Notes under the pieces: model-generated
Told to the model about the DNA's origin: nothing
The model's input: only the letters and a program-made list of their open reading frames with translations
The model's database searches: none
Part shown: one piece after another, positions 33,357-41,781 of the stretch
Numbering within the stretch: the stretch's first letter is position 1
How the letters are laid out: the number at the start of each line of letters is the position of its first letter
Position numbers and translations under genes: made by a program
NCBI RefSeq assembly: GCF_013385425.1
Contig: NZ_JACAQA010000043.1
Coordinates: 23,979 to 87,978 of the forward strand
DNA length: 64,000 bases
Source of the DNA: Pseudomonas gingeri
GTDB taxonomy: Bacteria > Pseudomonadota > Gammaproteobacteria > Pseudomonadales > Pseudomonadaceae
Direction of reading: 5' to 3'

Positions 33357-34454
33357 TTAGGAAAGGCTGGACATGTAGTCGTTGTAACCAAACTCACGAA
33401 CCACCTCGACACTTCCGTCGAGTTGCTTCACCACGATGGACGGCATTTTCAGACCGTTGAACCAATTTTTCTTGACCATTGTGTAACCTGCTGCGTCAAC
33501 AAACGACAGCCGATCGCCGATGGTCAGTGGGCGATCAAATTGATACTCGCCGAAAATGTCTCCGGCCAGGCAGGATTTGCCGCACACCATGAACGTGTGT
33601 TCGCCCGCGCTGGGGGCCAGCTTGGCATTCAGGCGATAGATCAACAGATCGAGCATGTGCGCTTCGATGGAGCTGTCCACGACCGCCAGGTGCTTGCCGT
33701 TGTAGAGGGTGTCGAGCACGGTGACTTCCAGCGAGGCGCTCTGGGTGATGGCCGCTTCGCCCGGCTCCAGGTAAACCTGCACGGCGTATTTTTCCGAGAA
33801 GGCCTTGAGGCGCGCGCAAAAGGCGTCCAGCGCGTAGCCTTCACCGGTGAAATGGATACCGCCGCCGAGGCTGACCCACTCGACCTTGTGCAACAGATGG
33901 CCAAAGCGCTCTTCGATGGTGCACAGCATCTGGTCGAACAGGTTGAAGTCGCCGTTCTCGCAGTTGTTGTGGAACATGAAGCCGGAGATCTGCTCGATGA
34001 CCTGCTCGATCTTGGCCGGGTCCCACTCGCCCAGGCGGCTGAATGGCCGCGCCGGGTCGGCCAGCAGGTAATCCGAGCTGCTCACCTGCGGGTTGACCCG
34101 CAGACCGCGGACCTTGCCGGCGCTGGCTTCGGTGTAGCGCTGCAACTGGCTGATGGAGTTGAAGATGATCTTGTCGCAGTTTTCGAGCATCTCCTCGATT
34201 TCGTCATCGGCCCAGGCCACGCTGTAGGCGTGGGTCTCGCCGGCGAACTTCTGCCGACCGAGCTTGAGCTCGTAGAGCGAGGACGAGGTGGTGCCGTCCA
34301 TATATTGCTGCATCAGGTCAAACACCGACCAGGTGGCAAAGCACTTGAGTGCCAGCAGGGCCTTGGCCCCGGACTGCTCGCGCACGTAAGCGATCTTCTG
34401 CAGGTTCACCAGCAGCTTTTGTTTGTCGATGAGGTAGTACGGCGTCTTGATCAT
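33357..34454 (-). CDS. nspC: Carboxynorspermidine decarboxylase
   Basis: A 365-residue PLP enzyme of the alanine-racemase-fold decarboxylases. The start YYLIDKQKLLVNLQKIAYV and the PLP lysine region ALLALKCFATWSVF are visible, as is the HFTGEGY/SLGGGIH glycine loop and the C-terminal catalytic Cys region VCGKSCLAGDIFGEYQ. It decarboxylates carboxy(nor)spermidine to (nor)spermidine. The start at 34454 is chosen at MIKTPYY, with an AGG ribosome site; the frame extends to 34481. It is first in a two-gene operon. Confidence 0.92.
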   Translation of the reverse strand: MIKTPYYLIDKQKLLVNLQKIAYVREQSGAKALLALKCFATWSVFDLMQQYMDGTTSSSLYELKLGRQKFAGETHAYSVAWADDEIEEMLENCDKIIFNSISQLQRYTEASAGKVRGLRVNPQVSSSDYLLADPARPFSRLGEWDPAKIEQVIEQISGFMFHNNCENGDFNLFDQMLCTIEERFGHLLHKVEWVSLGGGIHFTGEGYALDAFCARLKAFSEKYAVQVYLEPGEAAITQSASLEVTVLDTLYNGKHLAVVDSSIEAHMLDLLIYRLNAKLAPSAGEHTFMVCGKSCLAGDIFGEYQFDRPLTIGDRLSFVDAAGYTMVKKNWFNGLKMPSIVVKQLDGSVEVVREFGYNDYMSSLS

Positions 34455-34681
34455 TTCAAGGCCTCCGACATGGCCAGTCAAAAAAGGATGCGCATTGTGC
34501 CTTCACTGACTACAGATCGAAAGAGCAGAAAGCTCAAGTTGCTGAGTTGGGCTGAACTGGACCTGGGGGCTGCCTGAAAATTCCTACACTGACAGTGGGG
34601 CTGGATTTGTAGTCCCTTTCCCCGCTCCGCACCTCTGCCATGGGCGCTCCGGTCGCCAACCGTCCTGACGCGCCAAGCCTG

Positions 34682-35245
34682 TTATGTCGGAATGAGCCCC
34701 GCCTCCCGGTAGCTCTGAACCAGTTCGTCGAATAAACCGATATCCACGCGCGTTCGGGCAATCAATTGAGCGCCAGCAACCGCGGTGTAAATGGCCCGGG
34801 CACGCCGCTCGCACACTTCAACGCCTGCGAGGCCGGTATCAGAGAGTACTTTCGCCAGCCACGCCACATTGATGTCGGCAAACGCCAGCACTTCACGCTT
34901 CACTTCCTCGGGCAGGTCCTGGTATTCCGCGGCCATGAAGCTGGACAGACACAGCCTGTTTCCGCCCTCGAGTGAGCTTCGGAAGATCGTCGGGTACACC
35001 TGCAGGCAGCTGATCGGCTCAGGGTTTGCCCCGCGTATGGCCTCCAGAACACTGGCGGTGTCTTCCCAGTAGCGTCTGGCGACGGCAGCGCCGAGGTCGG
35101 CCTTGCTCGAGAAATGGTAATAGATGCTCGCATTCTTGATCCCCACTGCATCAGCGATGGTTCGGAAATTGATCCCACTGTAGCCGTGGATCTGAGCCGC
35201 TCCCTTGGCCGCTTCCAATATGGCTTCCCGGGCGTTTTCGCTCAC
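34682..35245 (-). CDS. TetR-family repressor
   Basis: A 187-residue TetR regulator: helix-turn-helix GINFRTIADAVGIKNASIYY (about residues 23-42), typical of TetR proteins, then an all-helical ligand domain. It is divergent from a glutathione S-transferase gene, and the 150-base gap holds two copies of a palindromic element at 35309-35330 and 35363-35388. I infer that it represses itself and the transferase and is released by an electrophilic ligand. Confidence 0.9.
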   Translation of the reverse strand: MSENAREAILEAAKGAAQIHGYSGINFRTIADAVGIKNASIYYHFSSKADLGAAVARRYWEDTASVLEAIRGANPEPISCLQVYPTIFRSSLEGGNRLCLSSFMAAEYQDLPEEVKREVLAFADINVAWLAKVLSDTGLAGVEVCERRARAIYTAVAGAQLIARTRVDIGLFDELVQSYREAGLIPT

Positions 35246-35308
35246 GTTTTCATTCCTCGATGCTTTGATTCATGGGGTCATTGAGCCCGATGTTACTCGC
35301 ACACATCG

Positions 35309-35330
35309 CTACCTGCCAACTGACAGGTAG
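35309..35330. promoter_or_regulatory. TetR operator candidate 1
   Basis: CTACCTG and CAGGTAG form a perfect inverted repeat around CCAACTGA, 64 bases from the TetR start. A TTGACA -35-like hexamer follows at 35334-35339. Confidence 0.7.
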
Positions 35331-35362
35331 TTGTTGACAACGCAGAACCAAGCGCTCAACCT

Positions 35363-35388
35363 CTACCTACCATTTGACAGGCAGGTAG
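35363..35388. promoter_or_regulatory. TetR operator candidate 2
   Basis: CTACCTACC and GGCAGGTAG bracket ATTTGACA, sharing the left arm and TGACAGG with the first site, 54 bases further on. It ends eight bases before the transferase start codon, so a bound repressor would block both promoter and translation initiation. Confidence 0.7.
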
Positions 35389-35395
35389 ATAAATC

Positions 35396-36166
35396 ATGAC
35401 TTTCCAGCAACCGCACGACGTGTCCGAATCCCCAACGATGAAAATCTACGACTGGTACAACGGCCCCTACCCGGCGCGTGTCCGTATCGCGTTAGCCGAG
35501 AAAGGACTGCTGTCCCGGACCGAGTTTGTACCGGTCAATCTATGGGCAGGCGAGCACAAGAAACCCGAGTTCCTGGCCCTCAATTACTCGGGAACACTGC
35601 CCGTCCTGGAGCTGGGCGACGGCACGCTCATTGCCGAGTGCACCGCCATCACCCAGTACCTTGATGCACTGGAAGGCGCCCCTACGCTCACGGGTAAAAC
35701 CCCCACCGAGAAAGGTCTCATCCATATGATGACCAAGCGTGCGGAAATCGAATTTCTAGACGCTGTCAGTGTGTATTTCCATCACGCAACGCCCGGGCTT
35801 GGGCCGGACGTCGAGCTGTCTCAGAACCCTGAATGGGGTGAGCGGATGCGGGACAAGGCAGTCAGGGGGATGCACTATTTCAACAGTGTCCTGAAAGGTC
35901 AGCCTTTTGTTGCAGGTAATGAATTCTCGATGGCCGATATTGCGCTGGTGGGCGGCATGATTTTCGCCTCGCTGGTGAAACTGCCGATACCTGATGAATG
36001 TGAAGCATTGGCCGCCTGGCAGGCCAGGATGCACGAGCGATCGAGCGTGCAGCAATGGCGCGCGATGGTGAAACGAGGATCGGGCACCGCCCGGGCAACC
36101 CAGTTCGACCACGCCACTGGCACGCCGCCGAAAGCCATGCCCCAGAGGACCAACAGCAACGCCTGA
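35396..36166 (+). CDS. Glutathione S-transferase family protein
   Basis: A 256-residue cytosolic-type transferase. The thioredoxin-like N-domain begins MKIYDWYNGPYPARVRIALA and holds the cis-Pro/acid motif SGTLPVLELGDGTLIAECTA. The helical C-domain contains GNEFSMADIALVGGMIF. Translation may start at 35396 or at MKIYD (35438). The C-terminal 25 residues are poor in homology. Divergent from TetR with two operator-like repeats in front, so likely inducible by a toxic electrophile. Confidence 0.88.
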   Translation: MTFQQPHDVSESPTMKIYDWYNGPYPARVRIALAEKGLLSRTEFVPVNLWAGEHKKPEFLALNYSGTLPVLELGDGTLIAECTAITQYLDALEGAPTLTGKTPTEKGLIHMMTKRAEIEFLDAVSVYFHHATPGLGPDVELSQNPEWGERMRDKAVRGMHYFNSVLKGQPFVAGNEFSMADIALVGGMIFASLVKLPIPDECEALAAWQARMHERSSVQQWRAMVKRGSGTARATQFDHATGTPPKAMPQRTNSNA

Positions 36167-36292
36167 CACGGCACAGAAGCAGGCAGCAGCACCAAGGCCA
36201 ATAGGCGGCCTTCAGCTGTGCCTTCAAGCGCATCACCGGCCAGCCACCCGGCGCCAGCCGGCAAGTGGTTCGTTCCAGCGCCTCCTGAAATT

Positions 36293-36316
36293 CCCGGCGC
36301 GAAAGATCGCGCCGGG
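36293..36316 (-). terminator. Hairpin after the cio operon
   Basis: CCCGGCGCGA (36293-36302) and TCGCGCCGGG (36307-36316) form a perfect 10-bp stem with a four-base loop, followed on the minus strand by AATTTC. It lies 17 bases after the DUF2474 stop and can end the cio transcript. Confidence 0.65.
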
Positions 36317-36332
36317 GCCTCGCGGCCTGAAA

Positions 36333-36509
36333 TCAGTGACTGGTCATTCCGGCCATGTGCATCATGAATCGGAACAGGCCGGCCACCACGCCCAGTGCAA
36401 TCACGCTGCCGAACCAAATCGAGATCAGCCAAAGCACCTGCCGATACCAAAGGGTGGCTTCGTTTTGTGCAGCCGACACTTCAGTGTTTTCGCTATCAAT
36501 GGTAGCCAT
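36333..36509 (-). CDS. DUF2474 small membrane subunit of the cyanide-insensitive oxidase
   Basis: A 58-residue protein, start MATIDSENTEVSAAQNE, with one transmembrane segment (LWLISIWFGSVIALGVVAGL) and a tail FRFMMHMAGMTSH. Its start codon overlaps the cioB stop by 14 bases. Small proteins at this place (DUF2474, CydX-like) accompany cioAB in Pseudomonas and probably stabilise the oxidase. A terminator-like hairpin follows. Confidence 0.85.
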   Translation of the reverse strand: MATIDSENTEVSAAQNEATLWYRQVLWLISIWFGSVIALGVVAGLFRFMMHMAGMTSH

Positions 36510-37512
36510 CGCCTATCCTCACTTTTCCTCGGAACACGTAATAGCTCCAGCAGGTGTACATCAAGATGATCGGCAGGATGAACAACGTGCCGATCAAGAT
36601 GAACAACTGGCTTGTAGGGGGCGAAGCCGCCTCCCACAGGCTGATGGACGGTGGAACGATGTTCGGCCAGATACTGAACGCCAATCCGATATAACCCAGG
36701 AACACCAGCGCCAGGGTGAACACAAAGGGCCAATGGGAATGATACTGGCGTAGCGCGCGCAGCAACCCGAACAGCGCCAGCACACCCAGGACCAACAACC
36801 CGCCAAACACCACGATGTGCGCGTGGGTAAACCAGCGTGTCGCAATCTCGGGATGCAGCCATGGCGTCCATACGCAGAGCACCGCGACGACTGCCGTCAG
36901 CACAAACGCCAGCGGCCGGGTGTAGTGGCGCATACGTGACTCCAGCATGCCTTCGGTCTTGACCAGCAACCAGGTACTGCCGAGCAACGCATAAGCGACA
37001 ATCAAACCAACCCCACAGAACAACGGGAACGGTGCCAGCCAATCCAGGGTGCCACCGGCAAACTGCCGATTGACGACCGCAATACCTGCGATGTACGCGC
37101 CGATCACGATGCCTTGGCAAAACGTCGCCAGCAGTGAGCCGCCGATAAAGGCCAGGTCCCAGATATGACGCTTTTCAGGACTGGCCTTGAAGCGGAACTC
37201 AAACGCCACGCCGCGGAAGATCAACCCGGCCAGCATGAACATCAGCGGCAGGTACAACGCCTCCAGAATCACCGAGTAAGCCAGTGGAAACGCACCGTAA
37301 AGCGCTGCCCCACCGAGGATCAGCCAGGTTTCATTGCCGTCCCATACTGGCGCGACGGTGTTCATCATCACATCGCGCTCCTGCGCATCGGGGATCAGCG
37401 GAAACAGGATGCCCACCCCCAGGTCGAACCCGTCCATGATCACGTACATCATCACCCCGAAGGCAATGATGACGCCCCAGATCAACGACAAATCGATGCC
37501 TTGAATACCCAT
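36496..37512 (-). CDS. cioB: Cyanide-insensitive quinol oxidase subunit II
   Basis: A 338-residue integral membrane protein of the CydB/CioB family with about nine segments. It opens GIQGIDLSLIWGVIIAFGVM followed by MDGFDLGVGILFPLIPDAQERD and VWDGNETWLILGGAALYGAF, all family signatures. The ATG at 37512 follows AAGGGGA. It lies 15 bases downstream of cioA and ends inside the DUF2474 start. It is a bd-type terminal quinol oxidase subunit that resists cyanide, giving respiration at low oxygen or in cyanogenic conditions. Confidence 0.93.
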   Translation of the reverse strand: MGIQGIDLSLIWGVIIAFGVMMYVIMDGFDLGVGILFPLIPDAQERDVMMNTVAPVWDGNETWLILGGAALYGAFPLAYSVILEALYLPLMFMLAGLIFRGVAFEFRFKASPEKRHIWDLAFIGGSLLATFCQGIVIGAYIAGIAVVNRQFAGGTLDWLAPFPLFCGVGLIVAYALLGSTWLLVKTEGMLESRMRHYTRPLAFVLTAVVAVLCVWTPWLHPEIATRWFTHAHIVVFGGLLVLGVLALFGLLRALRQYHSHWPFVFTLALVFLGYIGLAFSIWPNIVPPSISLWEAASPPTSQLFILIGTLFILPIILMYTCWSYYVFRGKVRIGDGYH

Positions 37513-37527
37513 GTTCAATCCCCTTGC

Positions 37528-38949
37528 TCAGTTGACGTGATCGCTGGACGCAAGCGTCTCGGCGACGGCGGACAGGGGGCGGCGTGGCGTACGCTCCTGG
37601 CCAGGACCACCTTGCGGCGGATGATCGTGATGCGGCTGAGGCCCCTTGCGTACCAGTTTCATCATGTAACCGATGCCCACCGCGAACACCGAGAAGTAGA
37701 TCAACACAAACAACGCCAGCGAAATGCTCAGTTGCGTGACGGTGTGATTGGACGCGGCATCGGCCGTGCGCAACAGCCCGTAGACCACCCACGGCTGACG
37801 ACCGACTTCGGTGGTGATCCAGCCCGCCAGCATCGCGATCAGACCGGTCGGCCCCATAAACAGCACCAGGCGCAGGAACAGCCGATTGCGGTACAGCGCG
37901 CCATTGCGGCGTAACGCAAGACCCAGCACCCCCGTAAGGATCATCAACATGCCCAGCCCGGCCATGACCCGGAAGCTGAAGAAAATGATCGTCGCGTTGG
38001 GACGGTCCTCCTTGGGGAAGCTCTTGAGCGCAGGGATCTGTTTATCCAGGCTGTGGGTCAGGATCAGACTGCCCAGGTAAGGGATTTCGATGGCATAGCG
38101 GGTCTTCTCGGCCGCCATGTCCGGGATGCCAAACAGCACCAGCGGCGTCGGCTCGTTACCGACGTTTTCCCAATGCCCTTCCATGGCGGCTATTTTCGCG
38201 GGTTGATGTTCCAGGGTATTCAGACCATGGGCGTCACCGACCACCGCCTGGATCGGCGACACGATCAACGCCATCCACAACGCCATCGAGAGCATCTTGC
38301 GGATGTGTGGCGTGTCGTTTTTACGCAGCAGATGCCAGGCCGCCGATGACCCGACAAAGAATGCCGTGGCCACAAACGCGGCGATGGCCATGTGTGCCAG
38401 GCGAAACGGGAACGACGGGTTGAAGACGATGGCCAGCCAGTCCATCGGCATGATCCGCCCATCGACGATCGAGAAGCCCTGTGGCGTCTGCATCCAGCTG
38501 TTGGACGCCAGGATCCAGAAAGTCGAGATCAACGTACCGAGGGCGACCATCACCGTGGCAAAGAAATGCAGCCCTCGTCCTACCCGGTTCCAGCCGAACA
38601 ACATGACCCCGAGAAAGCCTGCTTCAAGGAAAAATGCCGTCAACACCTCATACGTGAGCAACGGCCCGGTGATACTCCCGGCGAAGTCGGAGAAACGGCT
38701 CCAGTTGGTACCGAACTCGTAGGCCATGACCAACCCGGAGACCACGCCCATGCCGAAGTTGACGGCAAAAATCTTTGACCAGAAGTGATACAGGTCCTTG
38801 TACACCGCATTGTTGCTTCTCAGCCACAGGCCTTCGAGCACCGCCAGGAAACTGGCCAGCCCAATGGTGATGGCGGGAAATATGATGTGAAACGAGACCG
38901 TAAACGCGAATTGAATGCGCGCCAGGTCCAACGCCCCCGGATTTAACAT
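37528..38949 (-). CDS. cioA: Cyanide-insensitive quinol oxidase subunit I
   Basis: A 473-residue bd-type oxidase subunit with the heme ligand His19 region (DLARIQFAFTVSFHIIFPAI), GWITTEVGRQPWVVYGLLRT and the heme b558 His/Met ligands. The quinol-binding Q-loop is short, as in the CIO subclass rather than E. coli CydA. It starts at MLNPGALDL with GAGGG upstream. It is the first gene of cioA-cioB-DUF2474. Upstream and divergent context is the YdeP-like gene on the same strand, 93 bases away. Confidence 0.94.
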   Translation of the reverse strand: MLNPGALDLARIQFAFTVSFHIIFPAITIGLASFLAVLEGLWLRSNNAVYKDLYHFWSKIFAVNFGMGVVSGLVMAYEFGTNWSRFSDFAGSITGPLLTYEVLTAFFLEAGFLGVMLFGWNRVGRGLHFFATVMVALGTLISTFWILASNSWMQTPQGFSIVDGRIMPMDWLAIVFNPSFPFRLAHMAIAAFVATAFFVGSSAAWHLLRKNDTPHIRKMLSMALWMALIVSPIQAVVGDAHGLNTLEHQPAKIAAMEGHWENVGNEPTPLVLFGIPDMAAEKTRYAIEIPYLGSLILTHSLDKQIPALKSFPKEDRPNATIIFFSFRVMAGLGMLMILTGVLGLALRRNGALYRNRLFLRLVLFMGPTGLIAMLAGWITTEVGRQPWVVYGLLRTADAASNHTVTQLSISLALFVLIYFSVFAVGIGYMMKLVRKGPQPHHDHPPQGGPGQERTPRRPLSAVAETLASSDHVN

Positions 38950-39042
38950 GACGATACCCTCAGAGTGTTTCGCGACTCGCAGCGAACTGATGCCCGATGA
39001 TCAGGAAAAATCGGGGCGACGCTCACGCCGCCCCGGCCCGGT

Positions 39043-41367
39043 TCAAGCGCCAGAGGACTGGATCAGGTTGCTGACCGCTGCTGGCTCAAGGCGAATCGCG
39101 ATGAACTTCGAGGTCGGCGTAAAGGTGCGGTCGCCGTAGCTTTCCAGCGGCACCAGTGGGTTGGTTTCCGGGTAATAGGCTGCGGCCTGGCCCGCTGGAA
39201 TGTCGTAGGCGATCAAGGTAAAACCGCTGACTCTGCGCTCACGACCATCGCCCCAGAGCGAAATCATGTCGACCTTTTGCCCCGGCTCGTAACCAAGTTT
39301 GCGAATGTCCTGCTCATTGACGAACACCACGTCGCGCATGCCGTAGACGCCGCGATAACGGTCATCAAGCCCGTACAACGTGGTGTTGTACTGATCGTGG
39401 GAGCGCATGGTTTGCAGGATCAGGTCCGGTTTCACGGCCAGGCTGCGCACACCTTCGCTGACCAGGTGTGCCGGCAACACGCTCGGGGCAAATTGCGCTT
39501 TTCCGGTGGTGGTTTTCCAGATGCGCTGGGCGGCGTTGTTGCCCAGGTGAAAGCCGCCGGGGTGCAGCAGTTTTTTATTGAAGTCCTTGAAGCCGGGAAT
39601 GGTGTCGGCAATCAGGTCACGGATGCGACTGTAATCGGCAACCGCCCACAGCCAGTCGATCGGGTGTTTGCCCAGTGTCGCGTTGGCGATCCCGGCAATG
39701 ATCGCCGGCTCCGAACGCATCAACGGCGATTTGGGTTTCAGTTGGCCGTGGGAAATGTGCACCATGCTGAAGGTGTCTTCCACCGTCACACCTTGTGGCC
39801 CTTGCGCCTGCATATCGATGTCGGTACGCCCCAGGCACGGCAAAATCAGGGCCTCACGACCGGTGACCAAATGGCTGCGATTGAGCTTGGTGGCGATATG
39901 GACGGTCAGGTCGCAGTTGCGCAGGGCGTCGTGGGTGCGCGGGCTGTCGGGCGTCGCTTGGGCGAAGTTGCCGCCCAGGCCGATGAACACTTTCGAACGC
40001 CCCTCCTCCATCGCCGCAATCGCCATCACCGTGTTGTGGCCGTGGCGACGCGGAACCTTGAAGTCAAAGCGTGCTTCCAGTGCGTTAATCAACTCCGGCG
40101 GGGCCAGTTCGTTGATGCCCATGGTGCGGTCGCCCTGTACGTTGCTATGCCCACGTACCGGTGACAGCCCTGCCCCCGGCCGGCCGATATTGCCGCGCAA
40201 CAACTGCACGTTGATGATTTCCTGCACGGTCACGACCGAGTGAGTGTGCTGGGTCACGCCCATCGCCCAACACATGATGACCCGCTTGGCACGACGGTAC
40301 ATGCGCGCGGCGAGTTCGATATCTTCCAGCGTCAGGCCGGACTGTTCAACGATGTGCTCCCACGACGTGGCATCAAGCTCCGCCAGATAAGCGTCCAGGC
40401 CCGAGGTGTGCTCGGCGATAAACGCACGGTCGAACACCGCCTCGCCATGGTTCAGCAGCGCTTCACGCTCCCACTGCAAGAGAAACTTGGCGATGCCACG
40501 GAACGCGGCCATGTCGCCGCCCAGTGCAGGACGAAAGTAGGCAGACGAGGTCGGCTCGGAGCCATTGGTGAGCATTTCCAGCGGATGCTGCGGGTGCTGA
40601 AAGCGCTCCAGGCCACGCTCTTTCAGCGGGTTGAAACAGATCACCTGTGCGCCCCGCTTCACCGCTTCGCGCAGTGGCTCAAGCATCCTCGGGTGGTTGG
40701 TGCCAGGGTTCTGGCCGATGACGAAAATCGCGTCGGCTTCTTCCAGGTCATCGAACGTCACCGTGCCTTTACCGACGCCAACACTGTCGTCCATGCCCAG
40801 GCCACTCGCTTCGTGGCACATGTTCGAGCAGTCGGGGAAGTTATTGGTACCGTAGGCGCGAACGAACAGCTGATAAAGATAAGCAGCCTCGTTGCTGGCC
40901 CGGCCCGAGGTGTAGAACTCGGCCTGGTCGGGCGAAGTCAGTGCGTTCAGGTGTTTGGCGATCAGGGCAAAGGCATCGTCCCAACTGGTTTCGACATAAC
41001 GATCAGCCACAGCGTCATAGCGCATCGGATGAGTCAGGCGCCCTTGGTATTCAAGCCAATAGTCACTTTGCGCCGCAAGCGACGACACGCTGTATTTGTT
41101 GAAAAACGCCGGGTTGACCAGCCGCCCGGTGGCTTCCCAGTTAACTGCTTTGGCGCCGTTCTCGCAAAACTTGACCATGCCGTTTTCCGGCGACTCGCCC
41201 CAGGCACAACCCGGGCAATCGAAGCCGCCATTCTGGTTGGTCTTGAGCATCGCTCGAATATTCTTGAACGCGTTTTCACTGCCCAACCAGTTCCTGGTGA
41301 CCGCAATCAGCGCCCCCCAACCCGCGGCGGCTCCCTTGTACGGTTTATAACGTTCAACTTCGCTCAT
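39043..41367 (-). CDS. YdeP/FdhF-like molybdopterin oxidoreductase
   Basis: A 774-residue molybdopterin bis-guanine-dinucleotide oxidoreductase of the YdeP/formate-dehydrogenase-H-like alpha subfamily. It has CPGCAWGESP near residue 51, DCSNMCHEASGLGMDDSVGVG (the MCHEAS Cys in the place of the FdhF selenocysteine/Cys ligand), FVIGQNPGTNHPRM, CFNPLKERG and RSHDQYNTTLYGLDDRYRGV. There is no N-terminal twin-arginine signal, so it should be cytoplasmic. The start is set at MSEVERYKPYKGAAAG with GGAG upstream; the frame extends to 41484. YdeP is linked to acid resistance in E. coli; its substrate is not established. It is divergent from the moa operon. Confidence 0.9.
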   Translation of the reverse strand: MSEVERYKPYKGAAAGWGALIAVTRNWLGSENAFKNIRAMLKTNQNGGFDCPGCAWGESPENGMVKFCENGAKAVNWEATGRLVNPAFFNKYSVSSLAAQSDYWLEYQGRLTHPMRYDAVADRYVETSWDDAFALIAKHLNALTSPDQAEFYTSGRASNEAAYLYQLFVRAYGTNNFPDCSNMCHEASGLGMDDSVGVGKGTVTFDDLEEADAIFVIGQNPGTNHPRMLEPLREAVKRGAQVICFNPLKERGLERFQHPQHPLEMLTNGSEPTSSAYFRPALGGDMAAFRGIAKFLLQWEREALLNHGEAVFDRAFIAEHTSGLDAYLAELDATSWEHIVEQSGLTLEDIELAARMYRRAKRVIMCWAMGVTQHTHSVVTVQEIINVQLLRGNIGRPGAGLSPVRGHSNVQGDRTMGINELAPPELINALEARFDFKVPRRHGHNTVMAIAAMEEGRSKVFIGLGGNFAQATPDSPRTHDALRNCDLTVHIATKLNRSHLVTGREALILPCLGRTDIDMQAQGPQGVTVEDTFSMVHISHGQLKPKSPLMRSEPAIIAGIANATLGKHPIDWLWAVADYSRIRDLIADTIPGFKDFNKKLLHPGGFHLGNNAAQRIWKTTTGKAQFAPSVLPAHLVSEGVRSLAVKPDLILQTMRSHDQYNTTLYGLDDRYRGVYGMRDVVFVNEQDIRKLGYEPGQKVDMISLWGDGRERRVSGFTLIAYDIPAGQAAAYYPETNPLVPLESYGDRTFTPTSKFIAIRLEPAAVSNLIQSSGA

Positions 41368-41549
41368 GGTATTTCTCCAAGACTTTGCACGCAGGCAGCG
41401 GCCTGACTTAAAGTCATTGTTAACGGCTGTTTTTATGCGCACATCCATGCGCACGTAGTTAACGCCCACAACGGATTTATTCACGCAGGGCCAACGAATG
41501 GGCCCAATTCAGGATGACGAATCCAGCCTATTCGGTGTGTGCCACACCT

Positions 41550-41571
41550 GTCTAATCACTCTTAATGACCG
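41550..41571 (+). promoter_or_regulatory. Repeat element A1 of the molybdoenzyme/moa regulon
   Basis: The element TGTCTAATC-ACTCTTAA-TGACC faces the YdeP-like gene, 183 bases from its start codon. It matches the copy at 41683-41704 (opposite strand) at 19 of 22 positions. Confidence 0.6.
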
Positions 41572-41665
41572 CCCCATCGAAACAATCTATCAAGATAAAA
41601 AACCTTAAAAATCAACACATTGAAAATTTAACTCGCCCTTAAACAAGGCACATTTTCGCCCCATA

Positions 41666-41678
41666 GATTGGGTCGATC
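41666..41678. promoter_or_regulatory. Palindrome B1 next to repeat A2
   Basis: GATTGGGTCGATC is a near-palindrome. A perfect version (GATTGAGTCAATC) is at 46842-46854. Both are followed by AGCC, here directly and there after GATC. Possible LysR-type site. Confidence 0.4.
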
Positions 41679-41682
41679 AGCC

Positions 41683-41704
41683 GGTTATTAATAGTGATTA
41701 GACG
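41683..41704 (-). promoter_or_regulatory. Repeat element A2 in front of moaA
   Basis: On the minus strand this reads CGTCTAATC-ACTATTAA-TAACC, the inverted partner of A1. It lies 78 bases before moaA, and its GTCTAATC end faces the gene, as in the other copies. Confidence 0.6.
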
Positions 41705-41781
41705 AGAACTAAAAACAACTTTAGCCTCCACTCAACAAGGCCCTCATATAACAGTGGACCTGCCCACTGCTGGAGGCTGTG

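Noticed and set aside
41572..41781. Molybdenum-cofactor riboswitch in front of moaA
   Set aside because: The gap is long enough, but I could not trace a convincing conserved fold by eye; the inverted 22-bp repeats explain the visible symmetry better. A covariance-model search would decide.
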